64,000 nt of DNA from Bradyrhizobium sp. CCBAU 53421 (GTDB taxonomy: Bacteria > Pseudomonadota > Alphaproteobacteria > Rhizobiales > Xanthobacteraceae). The notes under the pieces are model-generated. The model was not told the DNA's origin and ran no database searches. It worked only from the letters and a program-made list of their open reading frames with translations. This document shows positions 27,256 to 36,354 of the stretch, one piece after another. The translations under genes were made by a program, and so were the position numbers. The stretch's first letter is position 1, and every line of letters begins with the position of its first letter. The DNA is taken from NCBI RefSeq assembly GCF_015291625.1, contig NZ_CP030047.1, positions 5,766,001 to 5,830,000 on the forward strand, in the 5' to 3' direction.

Positions 27256-28919
27256 CAACGCGCGGCCTGCTCGGGTACGAAATCCTTTCCGACCGACAGC
27301 GCGCGCTGATCGACCAGGCAGTGCACGATCGCCGGCTTGCCGGAGGCCAGCGCCCGCTCGAACGCCGGCGCGAAGTCTTCGGTGCGCTCGACCCGCTCGC
27401 CATGGCCACCGAACGCCTTGGCATAGAGCGCAAAGTCCGGGTTCTTGAGCTGGGTGCCGACGACACGGCCGGGATAATCGCGCTCCTGATGCATGCGGAT
27501 GGTGCCGTATTGCGCGTTGTCGATGACAACGACGATCAGCGGCGCGTCGTACTGCACGGCGGTGGCGAATTCCTGCCCGTTCATCAGGAAGCAACCGTCG
27601 CCGGCAAAGGCGACGACGACGCGATCCGGATGATGCCGCTTGGCCATCACGGCCGCCGGCACGCCATAGCCCATCGAGCCCGAGGTCGGCGCGAGCTGCG
27701 CGGCGAAGGCGTGGAATCGATGGTGGCGATGGATCCAACCGGCGTAATTGCCGGCGCCGTTGCAGACGATCGCATCCTTCGGCAGCCGGTCGCGCAGCCA
27801 CGTCATGACCTCGCCGTATTGGAAATGGCCCGGCAGCTCGCGCGGCTTGTCGGTCCAGGCGAGATAGTCCGCGTGCGCCTTAGCCGCCTCGCCCTTCCAG
27901 GCCGGAGTGGCTGACGGCTTCATACTTTCGACTGCAGCTGCGAAGGCCGCAGGCGTCGCCTGGATCGCCAGCGCCGGCTGGTAGACGCGGCCGAGCTCTT
28001 CGGAGCCTGGATGCACGTGAATGAGCTTCTGGCTCGGTACGGGAATGTCGAGCAGCGTGTAGGATGACGACGGCATTTCCGACATGCGGCCGCCGATCAA
28101 CAGAATGACGTCGGCGCCGGTGATGCGATCCTTCAGCTTCGGGCTCGGGCCGATGCCGAGATCGCCGGCATAATGCGAGTGGTCGGCGTCGAACAGCGAG
28201 GCGCGGCGGAACGAGGTCGCGACCGGCAGGTCGAAGCGCTCGGCAAAGCGCGCGATGCCCTTGGCGGCCTCTGCGGTCCAGGCCGAACCGCCGAGCACCA
28301 CGATCGGCGCCGTGGCGCCGGCGAGCATGGTTCCGAGGCGTTCGAGATCCGACGGTGCCGGCCAGGTCGCCGCGGGCTCGACCTTCGGCGCGTCGGCGAC
28401 CGCTGCGGTCTCGGTCAGCATGTTCTCCGGCAGCGAGATCACGACCGGACCGGGGCGGCCCTGCAGCGCGACGCGGAAGGCGCGCGCGACCAGCTCCGGA
28501 ATGCGGTCCGGACGATCGATCTCGACGGCCCATTTCGCCATGGTGCCGAACACCGCCTTGTAGTCGAGCTCCTGGAACGCCTCGCGCTCGCGCATGCCGG
28601 TGTCGACCTGGCCGACGAACAGGATCATCGGCGTCGAATCCTGCATCGCGATGTGCACGCCATGAGCGGCGTTGGTCGAACCCGGGCCACGGGTCACGAA
28701 GCAGATGCCGGGACGCCCGGTGAGCTTGCCATAGGCCTCCGCCATCATCGCAGCACCGCCCTCGGCGCGGCAGATCACCACATCGATCGGGCTGTCATGC
28801 AGGGCGTCGAGCGCCGCCAGGTAGCTCTCACCCGGCACGCAGGTGACGCGCTCCACCCCTTGCGCGACCAGCTGGTCGATCAGGATCTGGCCTCCGGTGC
28901 GGGCATTGCTTTTGGTCAT
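27255..28919 (-). CDS. Thiamine diphosphate-dependent enzyme (acetolactate synthase-like)
   Basis: 554 aa with the three-domain ThDP layout. The activating Glu53 is in C-R-A-E-G-G-A. The ThDP/Mg motif begins G-D-G at 440-442 and ends in D-N near 470. The FAD-like middle domain is about 185-330. It resembles the large-subunit acetolactate synthase/benzoylformate decarboxylase group but has no small-subunit gene nearby, so it is unlikely to be the biosynthetic ilvB. It is coupled to the DadA-like gene. It might act on a 2-oxo acid formed by that oxidase, which is inference. Confidence 0.88.
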   Translation of the reverse strand: MTKSNARTGGQILIDQLVAQGVERVTCVPGESYLAALDALHDSPIDVVICRAEGGAAMMAEAYGKLTGRPGICFVTRGPGSTNAAHGVHIAMQDSTPMILFVGQVDTGMREREAFQELDYKAVFGTMAKWAVEIDRPDRIPELVARAFRVALQGRPGPVVISLPENMLTETAAVADAPKVEPAATWPAPSDLERLGTMLAGATAPIVVLGGSAWTAEAAKGIARFAERFDLPVATSFRRASLFDADHSHYAGDLGIGPSPKLKDRITGADVILLIGGRMSEMPSSSYTLLDIPVPSQKLIHVHPGSEELGRVYQPALAIQATPAAFAAAVESMKPSATPAWKGEAAKAHADYLAWTDKPRELPGHFQYGEVMTWLRDRLPKDAIVCNGAGNYAGWIHRHHRFHAFAAQLAPTSGSMGYGVPAAVMAKRHHPDRVVVAFAGDGCFLMNGQEFATAVQYDAPLIVVVIDNAQYGTIRMHQERDYPGRVVGTQLKNPDFALYAKAFGGHGERVERTEDFAPAFERALASGKPAIVHCLVDQRALSVGKDFVPEQAAR

Positions 28920-29770
28920 GAGGGCTCCCTGCGGCACTGGCGCGCGCTTGCGGCTCGCGCGGAATTTGGTCCGACCGGGGTATGATAGACGGGAATATGG
29001 TGCAAGGCCGAAGCCGGGTCTCGCCGGCGAAGCGGGGTCAAGCCATGCGGTAGGCAACGGGCATCGTCGTTTCACCGTCGATTTCCGCAGGGCGGACGGC
29101 AGCCGGTGCAATCGTCGCAGCCCAGCCGGCGGGCACGCTGGTGACCCTCCGCCGATTTCAGCGCCCCCTCGCCGTCAACTTTCGGACGGCATCGTCACCG
29201 GTCGGCAGGTCGATCCGATCCTGTGCCGCGCCATGATCAACCTGTGCGCGTTTCTTTCAACGGCACGCCGAGCGGCGATGCGGCAGCCTCGCGCTCATCA
29301 CGCGGCACCGATCGCCGCAGCAGCGCGCATGCGGAGAGATGATCCGCCAGGATCGCAAAGACCGACAGCGCGCGAGACGACAGCGTGGCACAAACTGCAT
29401 GCACATCGCGCTATATGCACGACAACAATCATTCGAAATGCGTGTGCGCGTTTCCGTAAGACTACGGTGCAGCGATCGGTCGCTTCCCGCCTTTCATTCA
29501 GGATCGTGCGGATTTTGCGGCAAATCACCGTCGTAAACGTCGATTTCGGTGCACTTATCACTCGCATCGCGCGTTGGGCTTTGCGCGACCACGCACGGCG
29601 CACTGCATGCACTTCTTGATGGAACTCGAATCGCCTACGGTTTCATGCAGTCAGAGATTGCAAATCGTGTATCGCACCTGCCCGCCACCCGGCGGCAGAA
29701 GGTTTTCTGCTACCGATCAGGTGCATCGCTTTTGAATTCAACAATCGATTACCAATGCTGGAGGCAATGC
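28920..29770. other. 851-bp stretch without a convincing gene
   Basis: It lies between the divergently oriented ThDP enzyme and chemoreceptor genes. Short open frames here lack ribosome sites or family resemblance. The right part (about 29430-29770) is visibly richer in A+T than the coding DNA around it, as expected of a promoter region. I saw no clear operator, repeat or RNA. Confidence 0.5.
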
Positions 29771-31261
29771 ATGTTGGGGATGAAGAGCGTCGCAAGCATG
29801 GTCGGCTCGGACAGTTCATACCGGCTGTTCGACGACATGCCGATCAGTGTCATGCTCTGCGAGCTGGACAATTTCAGGATCACCTACATCAACGAGTCGA
29901 CGCGGCACAATCTGAAGAAGATCGAGCATGTGCTGCCGGTGAAGGTCGACGCGCTGATCGGACAATCGATCGACATCTTTCACAAGAATCCGCAGCATCA
30001 GCGCCGGCTGTTGTCCGATCCGAAGAACCTGCCGCACAAGGCGCGCATCACCATCGGCGGCGAGACGCTCGATCTCACCGTGACGGCGATGACCAATTCG
30101 CGCGGCCGCTACTCGGGGCCGATGCTGACCTGGGAACTCGCCACCGAGAAGGCGCGGCTCGAAACCCAGACCGAGCGGCTGTTGCAGATGCTCGACAACA
30201 TGCCGATCAACATCATGATGTGCGATACCGATTTCAACATCACCTACATCAACCAGACCAGCCTCAAGACACTCGACACCGTGAAGCATTTGCTTCCGGT
30301 GCCGCCGGACAAGATCCTCGGCAACTCGTTCGACATCTTCCACAAGAACCCGGCGCACCAGCGCCGGATCGTCGGCGATCCCAAGAACCTGCCGCACGCG
30401 GCCAAGATCAAGCTCGGTCCGGAAACGCTCGACTTGCGGGTGTCCGGCCTGACCGACAAGCGCGGCAACTATACCGGCGCGATGCTGAGCTGGTCGGTAG
30501 TCACAGGCAACGTGAAGCTGGCCGACGATTTCGAGAAGGACGTGAAGGGCCTTGCGGGCATGCTGGCGTCGGCTTCGACGCAAATGCAGGGCACCGCACG
30601 ATCGCTGACCACGACAGCCGAATTCGTCAATCAGCGCTCGGCGAGTGCCGCGTCGGCCTCCGAAGAGCTGTCGTCCTCGGTTAACGAGATCAGCCGCCAG
30701 GTGTCCGAAGCGAGCCGCATCGCCCGCATGGCAGTCGAGGAAGCCGAGAAGTCCGACAAGCTGGTCGCGGGTCTCGTGACCATGGCGCAGAAGATCGGCG
30801 ACGTCGTCGCACTGATCAGCCAGATCGCCGGTCAGACCAATTTGCTCGCGCTCAACGCCACGATCGAGTCCGCGCGCGCCGGCGAGGCGGGCCGCGGCTT
30901 TGCCGTCGTCGCCTCCGAGGTGAAGGCACTGGCCAACCAGACCGCCAAGGCAACCGAGGACATTTCGGCGCAGATCAACGAGATGCAGGCCGCGACAGGC
31001 AACACCGCCACGGCGCTGAAGGCGATCTCACAGGTCATCATCCAGATCAGCGAGATCTCGACCGTGATCGCCAGCGCCGTCGAGGAACAGGCCGCGGCCA
31101 CCAAGGAGGTCACCGCCAACATCAACGGCACGACCAAGGCGATCGACGACGCCACCAAGGCCGCCGAGAACGTGCTGGCCGCCTCCGGCGAGCTCGCCAG
31201 CAACGCCTCCGAGCTGGAAGTCCAGGTCGACAAGTTCCTCAAGAACGTGCGGGCGATGTAG
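29771..31261 (+). CDS. Soluble methyl-accepting chemotaxis protein with two PAS domains
   Basis: 496 aa. Two PAS-like repeats (about 17-125 and 137-245) are close copies: each has an N-F-(R/N)-I-T-Y-I-N motif and F-H-K-N-P-x-H-Q-R-R, spaced exactly 120 residues apart. The signalling domain holds the invariant hairpin tip with [10 protein letters not shown] near 372-381. There is no membrane helix, so it is a cytoplasmic receptor. The start ATG at 29771 is preceded by GGAGG; the longer open frame upstream has none. There is no C-terminal CheR-docking pentapeptide. The signal sensed (redox, oxygen or a ligand) is unknown. Confidence 0.92.
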   Translation: MLGMKSVASMVGSDSSYRLFDDMPISVMLCELDNFRITYINESTRHNLKKIEHVLPVKVDALIGQSIDIFHKNPQHQRRLLSDPKNLPHKARITIGGETLDLTVTAMTNSRGRYSGPMLTWELATEKARLETQTERLLQMLDNMPINIMMCDTDFNITYINQTSLKTLDTVKHLLPVPPDKILGNSFDIFHKNPAHQRRIVGDPKNLPHAAKIKLGPETLDLRVSGLTDKRGNYTGAMLSWSVVTGNVKLADDFEKDVKGLAGMLASASTQMQGTARSLTTTAEFVNQRSASAASASEELSSSVNEISRQVSEASRIARMAVEEAEKSDKLVAGLVTMAQKIGDVVALISQIAGQTNLLALNATIESARAGEAGRGFAVVASEVKALANQTAKATEDISAQINEMQAATGNTATALKAISQVIIQISEISTVIASAVEEQAAATKEVTANINGTTKAIDDATKAAENVLAASGELASNASELEVQVDKFLKNVRAM

Positions 31262-31284
31262 GCGCCGCCGGATCGCGCGCTTGC

Positions 31285-32430
31285 CTAGAGCGAGCGCGCG
31301 ATCACGAGCTTCATGATCTCGTTGGTGCCGCCGTAGATCTTCTGGATGCGGGAATCGATGAACATGCGCGAGATCGGATATTCCTGCATGTAGCCGTAGC
31401 CGCCATGCAGCTGCAGGCATTCGTCGGCGGTCTCGACCTGCTTCTGCGAGCACCACCATTTCGCCATCGACGCCGTCACGGTGTCGAGGTCGCCGGCGAC
31501 CAGGCGTTCGACGCACCAGTCGACGAACACGCGGGCGATCATCGCCTCGGTCTTGCGCTCGGCCAGCTTGAACGCGGTGTTCTGGAATTCGATTAGCGGC
31601 TTGCCGAACGCGGTACGCTGTTTGGTGTAGTCGGCGGTGATCCTCACCGCGCGCTCCATCGAGGCGACCGCGCCGATCGCCAGCGACAGCCGCTCCTGCG
31701 GCAGTTGCTGCATCAGCTGCACGAAGCCGTTGCCCTCCTCATTGCCGAGCAGGTTCTCCGGCGGGACCGTGACATTGTCGAAGAACAGCTCCGACGTATC
31801 AGAGGCGTGGAGGCCGATCTTGTCGAGGTTGCGCCCGCGCCGGTATCCCTCGGCGCCAGCGGTTTCAACGACGATCAGCGAGATGCCTTTCGCGCCCGGC
31901 GCTCCGGTGCGCGCCACCACGATCACGAGGTCCGCGGCCTGGCCGTTGGTGATGAAGGTCTTCTGGCCGTTGATGACGTAGGAATTGCCCTGCTTCTTCG
32001 CCGTGGTCTTGACGGCTTGCAGGTCGGAGCCGGTGCCGGGCTCGGTCATCGCGATGGCGCCGACCATCTCGCCGGACGCCATCTTCGGCAGCCAGCGCTT
32101 TTTCTGCTCCTCGGAGCCGTAGTTGACGATGTAGTGCGCGACGATCGCGCTGTGCACGGAGACGCCGGTGGTCAGCTCCGGCACCGTGCTCTCGAGGTCA
32201 TCGAGCACGGCAGCGTCATAGGCGAAGCTGGCTCCCAAGCCGCCATAGGCTTCCGGGACGCTCGGCAGCAACGCGCCCATCTCGCCGAGCGCGCGCCAGG
32301 CAGAGCGGTCGACCAGCTTCTGCTCGCGCCATTTTTCGGCGCGCGGCGCCAGGTCTTTGGCGAGGAATTTCCGGAACTGGTCACGGAACGTGTCCAGCTC
32401 CTCGGTCATCCAGGACGATCGGTAGTGCAT
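31285..32430 (-). CDS. Acyl-CoA dehydrogenase
   Basis: 381 aa, the usual length. It has an A-M-T-E-P-G-T-G-S-D-L FAD-binding motif, the Q-L-H-G-G-Y-G-Y-M-Q-E-Y-P motif near the C-terminus and an R-x-Q-x-I-Y-G-G-T-N-E-I-M-K C-terminal helix. It introduces a double bond between C2 and C3 of an acyl-CoA. It lies 12 bp after the SDR gene on the same strand and belongs with the cluster 31.3-35.5 kb. The second Met (32407-32409) is an alternative start. Confidence 0.93.
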   Translation of the reverse strand: MHYRSSWMTEELDTFRDQFRKFLAKDLAPRAEKWREQKLVDRSAWRALGEMGALLPSVPEAYGGLGASFAYDAAVLDDLESTVPELTTGVSVHSAIVAHYIVNYGSEEQKKRWLPKMASGEMVGAIAMTEPGTGSDLQAVKTTAKKQGNSYVINGQKTFITNGQAADLVIVVARTGAPGAKGISLIVVETAGAEGYRRGRNLDKIGLHASDTSELFFDNVTVPPENLLGNEEGNGFVQLMQQLPQERLSLAIGAVASMERAVRITADYTKQRTAFGKPLIEFQNTAFKLAERKTEAMIARVFVDWCVERLVAGDLDTVTASMAKWWCSQKQVETADECLQLHGGYGYMQEYPISRMFIDSRIQKIYGGTNEIMKLVIARSL

Positions 32431-32442
32431 TCTGCCCTCGTG

Positions 32443-33270
32443 TTAAATCAGCAGACCGCCGCCGGCGACGATCACTTGACCACTGATGTAGTTCGATTCC
32501 GGAGCGCAGAACAGATAAACCGCGTCCGCCGCCTCTTCCGGCGTGCCGCCGCGGCCGAGCGGGATCATGCGGCCCATCGCCTCCAGCATCTGCGGCTGGA
32601 CGCCGACCTTGATGTCGCGGCCGGCGACGTCGATGGTCTTCTGCTGTGCTTCGATCGGCTGAGTCAGGCGGGTGTTGATCAGACCGAACGCCACGCAATT
32701 GACGTTGACCTTGTAGCGGCCCCACTCCTTGCACATCGTGCGCGTCAGCCCGATCAGCGACGCCTTGGCCGACGAATAGCTCGCCTGCCCGGCATTACCG
32801 TAGAGGCCGGCGATCGAGGAGATGTTGACGACCTTGCGGAACACCTCGCGCCCCGCCTCGGCTTCCTTCTTCGCCATCACCCGGATCGGCTCCGACGCCG
32901 CGCGCAGGACCCGGAACGGGGCGACCAGATGGACATCCAGCATGGCCTGGAACTGCTCGTCCGACATCTTCTGGATCGTCGAGTCCCAAGTGTAGCCGGC
33001 ATTGTTGACGATGACGTCGAGGCCGCCGAATTTTTCGATGGCACCGCCGACGAAGCGATCGGCAAAGCCTGCTTCCGTCACGCTGCCATTGACGGCGATC
33101 GCCTCGCCGCCCATGGCCGTGATCTCGGCGACGACCGCATTGCCCGGCTCGGCATCGAGGTCGTTGACCACAACACGCGCGCCCTCGCTCGCGAGCTTCA
33201 GCGCAATCGCTCGCCCGATGCCGCGGCCCGATCCGGAGACGAGCGCAACTTTACCTTGCAGCTTCGACAT
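32443..33270 (-). CDS. SDR-family 3-hydroxyacyl-CoA dehydrogenase / 3-oxoacyl reductase
   Basis: 275 aa. Cofactor motif G-S-G-R-G-I-G at 13-19, N-N-A-G at 89-92 and catalytic Ser151/Tyr165/Lys169 (S-S-I, Y-S-S-A-K). The likely step is interconversion of 3-hydroxy- and 3-oxoacyl-CoA, given its place beside an acyl-CoA dehydrogenase, MaoC hydratases and a thiolase. A 122-bp palindromic element separates it from the MaoC genes. Confidence 0.88.
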   Translation of the reverse strand: MSKLQGKVALVSGSGRGIGRAIALKLASEGARVVVNDLDAEPGNAVVAEITAMGGEAIAVNGSVTEAGFADRFVGGAIEKFGGLDVIVNNAGYTWDSTIQKMSDEQFQAMLDVHLVAPFRVLRAASEPIRVMAKKEAEAGREVFRKVVNISSIAGLYGNAGQASYSSAKASLIGLTRTMCKEWGRYKVNVNCVAFGLINTRLTQPIEAQQKTIDVAGRDIKVGVQPQMLEAMGRMIPLGRGGTPEEAADAVYLFCAPESNYISGQVIVAGGGLLI

Positions 33271-33304
33271 GATTTCTCCCTCAAACGAGATGATTTCTTC
33301 CTCA

Positions 33305-33426
33305 CCTCTCCCGCTTGCGGGGGAGGTCGGAGCGCATCGTCAGATGCGTTCCGGGTGGGGGCTCTCTCTGCGATGCAACTCGTGGAGAGAGCCCCCACCC
33401 CAGCCCTTCCCCGCAAGCGGGAGAGG
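33305..33426. repeat. Nested palindromic element
   Basis: Outer arms CCTCTCCCGCTTGCGGG (33305-33321) and its perfect reverse complement (33410-33426), 17 bp each. Inner arms GGGTGGGGGCTCTCT (33353-33367) and its perfect complement (33386-33400), 15 bp. A third small hairpin GCATC-GTCA-GATGC lies at 33333-33346. The nested form is typical of REP/BIME-like elements in this group. Confidence 0.85.
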
Positions 33427-33459
33427 GAGCACAAGTCCGTGCTCGGCGAGACCTTCTCC

Positions 33460-33864
33460 CTACACCGCGATAATGGCTTCGCCGGCGAGCTTGATCTCGC
33501 CGTTCTGATCCTTGGTCGTGAGCGCGATCTTGGCCCGCTTCTCGCCGCCTTGCTCGATCAGCTCCGTCACCGTGCCCTCGCAGGTCAGCTGAGCGCCGAG
33601 CTGGGTAATCGCGGCAAAGCGCGTCGAGAACGAGCGGATGCGCGACGGCGCGACCGTGTCCGTCAGAGCCTGGCCGAGATAGCCCATGACCAGCATGCCG
33701 TGCGCGAACACGTCGGGAAACCCGGCCGCCTTCGCGAAGTCGATGTCGACATGGATCGGATTGTGATCGCCGGAAGCACCGCAATACAGTGCGAGGCGAT
33801 GCCGGGTGATCGGCGGAAACGCCTTGTGGACGATGCGGTCGCCGATCGACGGGGTGCTGCTCAT
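33460..33864 (-). CDS. MaoC-like enoyl-CoA hydratase, C-terminal half type
   Basis: 134 aa single hotdog protein. The hydratase-2 motif Y-C-G-A-S-G-D-H-N-P-I-H-V-D with F-A-H-G-M gives the catalytic Asp and His. It would hydrate an enoyl-CoA. Its start overlaps the stop of the preceding hotdog gene by 4 bp (ATGA), so the two probably form a heteromer, as known for split MaoC dehydratases. Confidence 0.88.
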   Translation of the reverse strand: MSSTPSIGDRIVHKAFPPITRHRLALYCGASGDHNPIHVDIDFAKAAGFPDVFAHGMLVMGYLGQALTDTVAPSRIRSFSTRFAAITQLGAQLTCEGTVTELIEQGGEKRAKIALTTKDQNGEIKLAGEAIIAV

Positions 33865-34292
33865 GACGGTCTCGCATTGCGCACCACGATGGTGCGCGAG
33901 GTATCGGCGACATGGACGCCGGCCTGGTTGGTGACCGCGGTCTCGACCACGATCAGCGTCATCGCGCCGCCCTTCTTGTCGGTCACGCTGGCGACGCGCG
34001 GCCGGAACGTCAGCGTATCGCCGACCACCACAGGAGCGTGATAATCGAAACGCTGCTCGCCGTGCAGCACCCGGGCCAGATCGATGCCGAGCGCGGTCAG
34101 GAACTCGAACGGATCGAGCGCATCCATCATCTCGAGACAGAACAGATAGGTCGGCGGCACCGGAGCCGCCGGCCCTTCCCGATAGACCGGGTTCTTCTCG
34201 CCGAGCGTGTCGAGGAAGAAGCGCAGGCGCCCCGGCTCGACGCGCGCGGTCACGGGCGTGAATTCACGCCCGATGGCAGATTGATCGACCAT
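33861..34292 (-). CDS. MaoC-like/FAS1-type dehydratase, N-terminal half type
   Basis: 143 aa hotdog protein beginning at ATG 34290-34292. It has the D-T-L-T-F-R-P-R-V strand and E-K-N-P-V-Y but lacks the D-x4-H catalytic pair, as expected for the structural partner of a MaoC hydratase. Overlap with the next gene and the shared strand support a two-subunit hydratase. Confidence 0.8.
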   Translation of the reverse strand: MVDQSAIGREFTPVTARVEPGRLRFFLDTLGEKNPVYREGPAAPVPPTYLFCLEMMDALDPFEFLTALGIDLARVLHGEQRFDYHAPVVVGDTLTFRPRVASVTDKKGGAMTLIVVETAVTNQAGVHVADTSRTIVVRNARPS

Positions 34293-34300
34293 GGGTGACC

Positions 34301-35485
34301 TCAGGCGCGTTCGTAGAGCGTCACCACGCAGGCGCCGCCGAGACCGAGATTGTGCTGGAGCCCGAGCCGCGCGCCGTCCACTTGCGTCGCAGCTGCCGTG
34401 CCGCGCAGCTGCCGCGTCAGCTCGTAGCACTGCGCCAGGCCGGTGGCGCCGAGCGGATGACCCTTCGACAGCAGCCCGCCTGACGGGTTGGTGACGATCC
34501 TGCCGCCATAGGTGTTGTCGCCGTCGTCGATGAACTTCGCGGCCTCGCCCTCGCCGCACAGGCCGAGCCCCTCATAGGTGATCAGCTCGTTATGGGCGAA
34601 GCAGTCATGCAGCTCGACGACGTCGATATCTTTCGGTCCGATGCCGGCGGCTTCATAGACCTTCTTCGCGGCGTCGCGCGCCATGTCGTAGCCGACCACC
34701 TGCATCATGTCGTCGGCACCGAACGTCGACGGCGTGTCGGTCGTCATCGCCTGCGCGGCGATGCGAACGCTCTTGTTGAGGCCGTACTGGTCGGCGAACT
34801 TCTCCGAGACCAGGATCGCAGCGGCACCGCCGCAGGTCGGCGGGCACGCCATCAGCCGTGTCATCACGCCGGGCCAGATCACCTGGTCGTTCATCACGTC
34901 GTCAGCGGTGACCTCCTTGCGGAACAGCGCCAGCGGGTTGTTCTTGGCGTGACGGCTCGCCTTGGCCCGCACCTTGGCAAACGCGGACAGCGGCGTGCCG
35001 TATTTCTTCATGTGGCTGAGGCCGGCGCCGCCGAAATAGCGCAGCGCCAGCGGCACGCCGGGCGCGTCGACCAGCTTGTCCGCCGCGGCGTCGAAATCGT
35101 CGAACGCGCTGGGGCGATCGGTGAACACGGCGCCTAATGCGCCGGGCTTCATCTGCTCGAAGCCGAGCGCCATCACACAGTCGGCCGCACCCGACTCGAT
35201 CGCCTGACGCGCCAGGAACAGCGCGGTCGAGCCGGTCGAGCAGTTGTTGTTGACGTTGACGATCGGGATGCCGGTCATGCCCACCGGATAGAGCGCGCGC
35301 TGCCCGCAGGTGGAGTCGCCATAGACATAACCGACATATGCCTGCTGGACCTTGCCGTAGTCGAGCCCGGCATCAGTCAGCGCGAGCTTCGCCGCCTCGG
35401 CGCCCATCACGTGATACGGCGCATTGGCGCCGGGCTTGACGAACGGGATCATGCCGACCCCGGCAACATAGGTGCGTGACGTCAT
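34301..35485 (-). CDS. SCP2-type thiolase / lipid-transfer-like thiolase
   Basis: 394 aa. Nucleophile Cys82 in N-N-N-C-S-T-G. Second active-site region E-L-H-D-C-F-A near residue 290, and H-P-L-G-A-T-G near 345. The family is the sterol-carrier-type thiolase group, which usually works with a DUF35 Zn/OB-fold partner. No such partner gene is adjacent. It ends the leftward acyl-CoA cluster 96 bp before the divergent TetR gene. Substrate chain type unknown; the related actinobacterial enzymes act in sterol side-chain cleavage. Confidence 0.85.
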   Translation of the reverse strand: MTSRTYVAGVGMIPFVKPGANAPYHVMGAEAAKLALTDAGLDYGKVQQAYVGYVYGDSTCGQRALYPVGMTGIPIVNVNNNCSTGSTALFLARQAIESGAADCVMALGFEQMKPGALGAVFTDRPSAFDDFDAAADKLVDAPGVPLALRYFGGAGLSHMKKYGTPLSAFAKVRAKASRHAKNNPLALFRKEVTADDVMNDQVIWPGVMTRLMACPPTCGGAAAILVSEKFADQYGLNKSVRIAAQAMTTDTPSTFGADDMMQVVGYDMARDAAKKVYEAAGIGPKDIDVVELHDCFAHNELITYEGLGLCGEGEAAKFIDDGDNTYGGRIVTNPSGGLLSKGHPLGATGLAQCYELTRQLRGTAAATQVDGARLGLQHNLGLGGACVVTLYERA

Positions 35486-35502
35486 CGCGTGTCCTCCCGG
35501 AA

Positions 35503-35538
35503 ATTACCCACTGGACTATTTATTACCCATGGGTAATA
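35503..35538. promoter_or_regulatory. Operator: palindrome TATTACCCATGGGTAATA plus an upstream half-site
   Basis: A perfect 18-bp palindrome (35521-35538) lies between the divergent thiolase and TetR genes. A further copy of the half-site ATTACCCA lies 19 bp to the left (35503-35510). It is the expected binding site of the adjacent TetR regulator, which would then control both the thiolase operon and itself. Confidence 0.65.
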
Positions 35539-35580
35539 TACGGGCCATCTCCCGGAGTCAATGCGACAACAACCGACGCG

Positions 35581-36354
35581 ATGGACGCCAGCTCTCCCTC
35601 CTCCAACAACGAGTCGCCCTGGCTGCCGTTCGAGAGCCGGCGCCGCGCCCGCGACGAGAAGCGCGAGGCGGTGCTGCGCACGGCGGTCGCGCTGTTCCTC
35701 GAACAGGGCTATCACCGCGCCACGCTGAACGAGGTCGCCAAGCGGCTCAACATCACCAAGCCTGCGCTCTACAACTACTTCCGCGGCAAGGACGAGATTC
35801 TCTACGAGTGCTGGTCGCTCGGCAACGAGCTGGTCGACGAATGCATCGCCGAAACCAGCGCCGGCGGCGGCAGCGGGCTTGCCAAGCTGCGCAAGCTGAT
35901 CGTCCGCTATGCCGAGTTGATGACCGAGGACTACGGCAAGAGCCTGGTCCGCTTCGACATCCGTGACCTCAGCGAAGACAATCGCAAGATCGTGCAAACC
36001 GCCAAGCGGCGGATCGACCGCGCCTTCCGCGACTATATCGCAGATGGCATCAAGGACGGTTCGGTGAGGCAGTGCGATCCGAAGCTCTCGGCTTTCGCAA
36101 TTGCGGGCTCGCTGAACTGGATTGGACACTGGTTCCAGCCCGGCGGCGAGATGACCGGACGCGCCGTCGCCGAGGAATTCGCGATCCGCCTCACCGAGGG
36201 GATTACCACAACATCAACGCTCAAGAAGGCGGACAAGCCGCCTCGCAAGGCAAACGCGGGAAACGCATCAAGGGAGGACGGGAGTGAACATCACACACGG
36301 ACTGCGGCGCGCACTGCAGGTCAATCCAAACGGGCTCGCGGTCGTCTGCGGTGA
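35581..36354 (+). CDS. TetR/AcrR-family transcriptional regulator
   Basis: 257 aa. The N-terminal HTH (about 28-70) has the TetR pattern: A-L-F-L-E-Q-G-Y-H, T-L-N-E-V-A-K-R-L, K-P-A-L-Y-N-Y-F-R-G-K. A helical ligand domain follows. The last ~45 residues are polar and basic, and their coding sequence overlaps the start of the next gene by 71 bp. Its likely ligand is an acyl-CoA, since it faces an acyl-CoA operon and precedes the ligase gene. I chose ATG at 35581, since upstream sequence holds the operator and the thiolase start. Confidence 0.88.
   Translation: MDASSPSSNNESPWLPFESRRRARDEKREAVLRTAVALFLEQGYHRATLNEVAKRLNITKPALYNYFRGKDEILYECWSLGNELVDECIAETSAGGGSGLAKLRKLIVRYAELMTEDYGKSLVRFDIRDLSEDNRKIVQTAKRRIDRAFRDYIADGIKDGSVRQCDPKLSAFAIAGSLNWIGHWFQPGGEMTGRAVAEEFAIRLTEGITTTSTLKKADKPPRKANAGNASREDGSEHHTRTAARTAGQSKRARGRLR

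Noticed and set aside
27255..28919. Biosynthetic acetolactate synthase large subunit (ilvB)
   Set aside because: No small-subunit gene follows, and the gene is coupled to a D-amino acid dehydrogenase, so a branched-chain biosynthesis role is unlikely.
29380..29410. TGGCAC...TGC looking like a sigma-54 promoter before the chemoreceptor
   Set aside because: The spacing between the GG and GC elements is 8 rather than 10 bases, so it does not fit the sigma-54 consensus.
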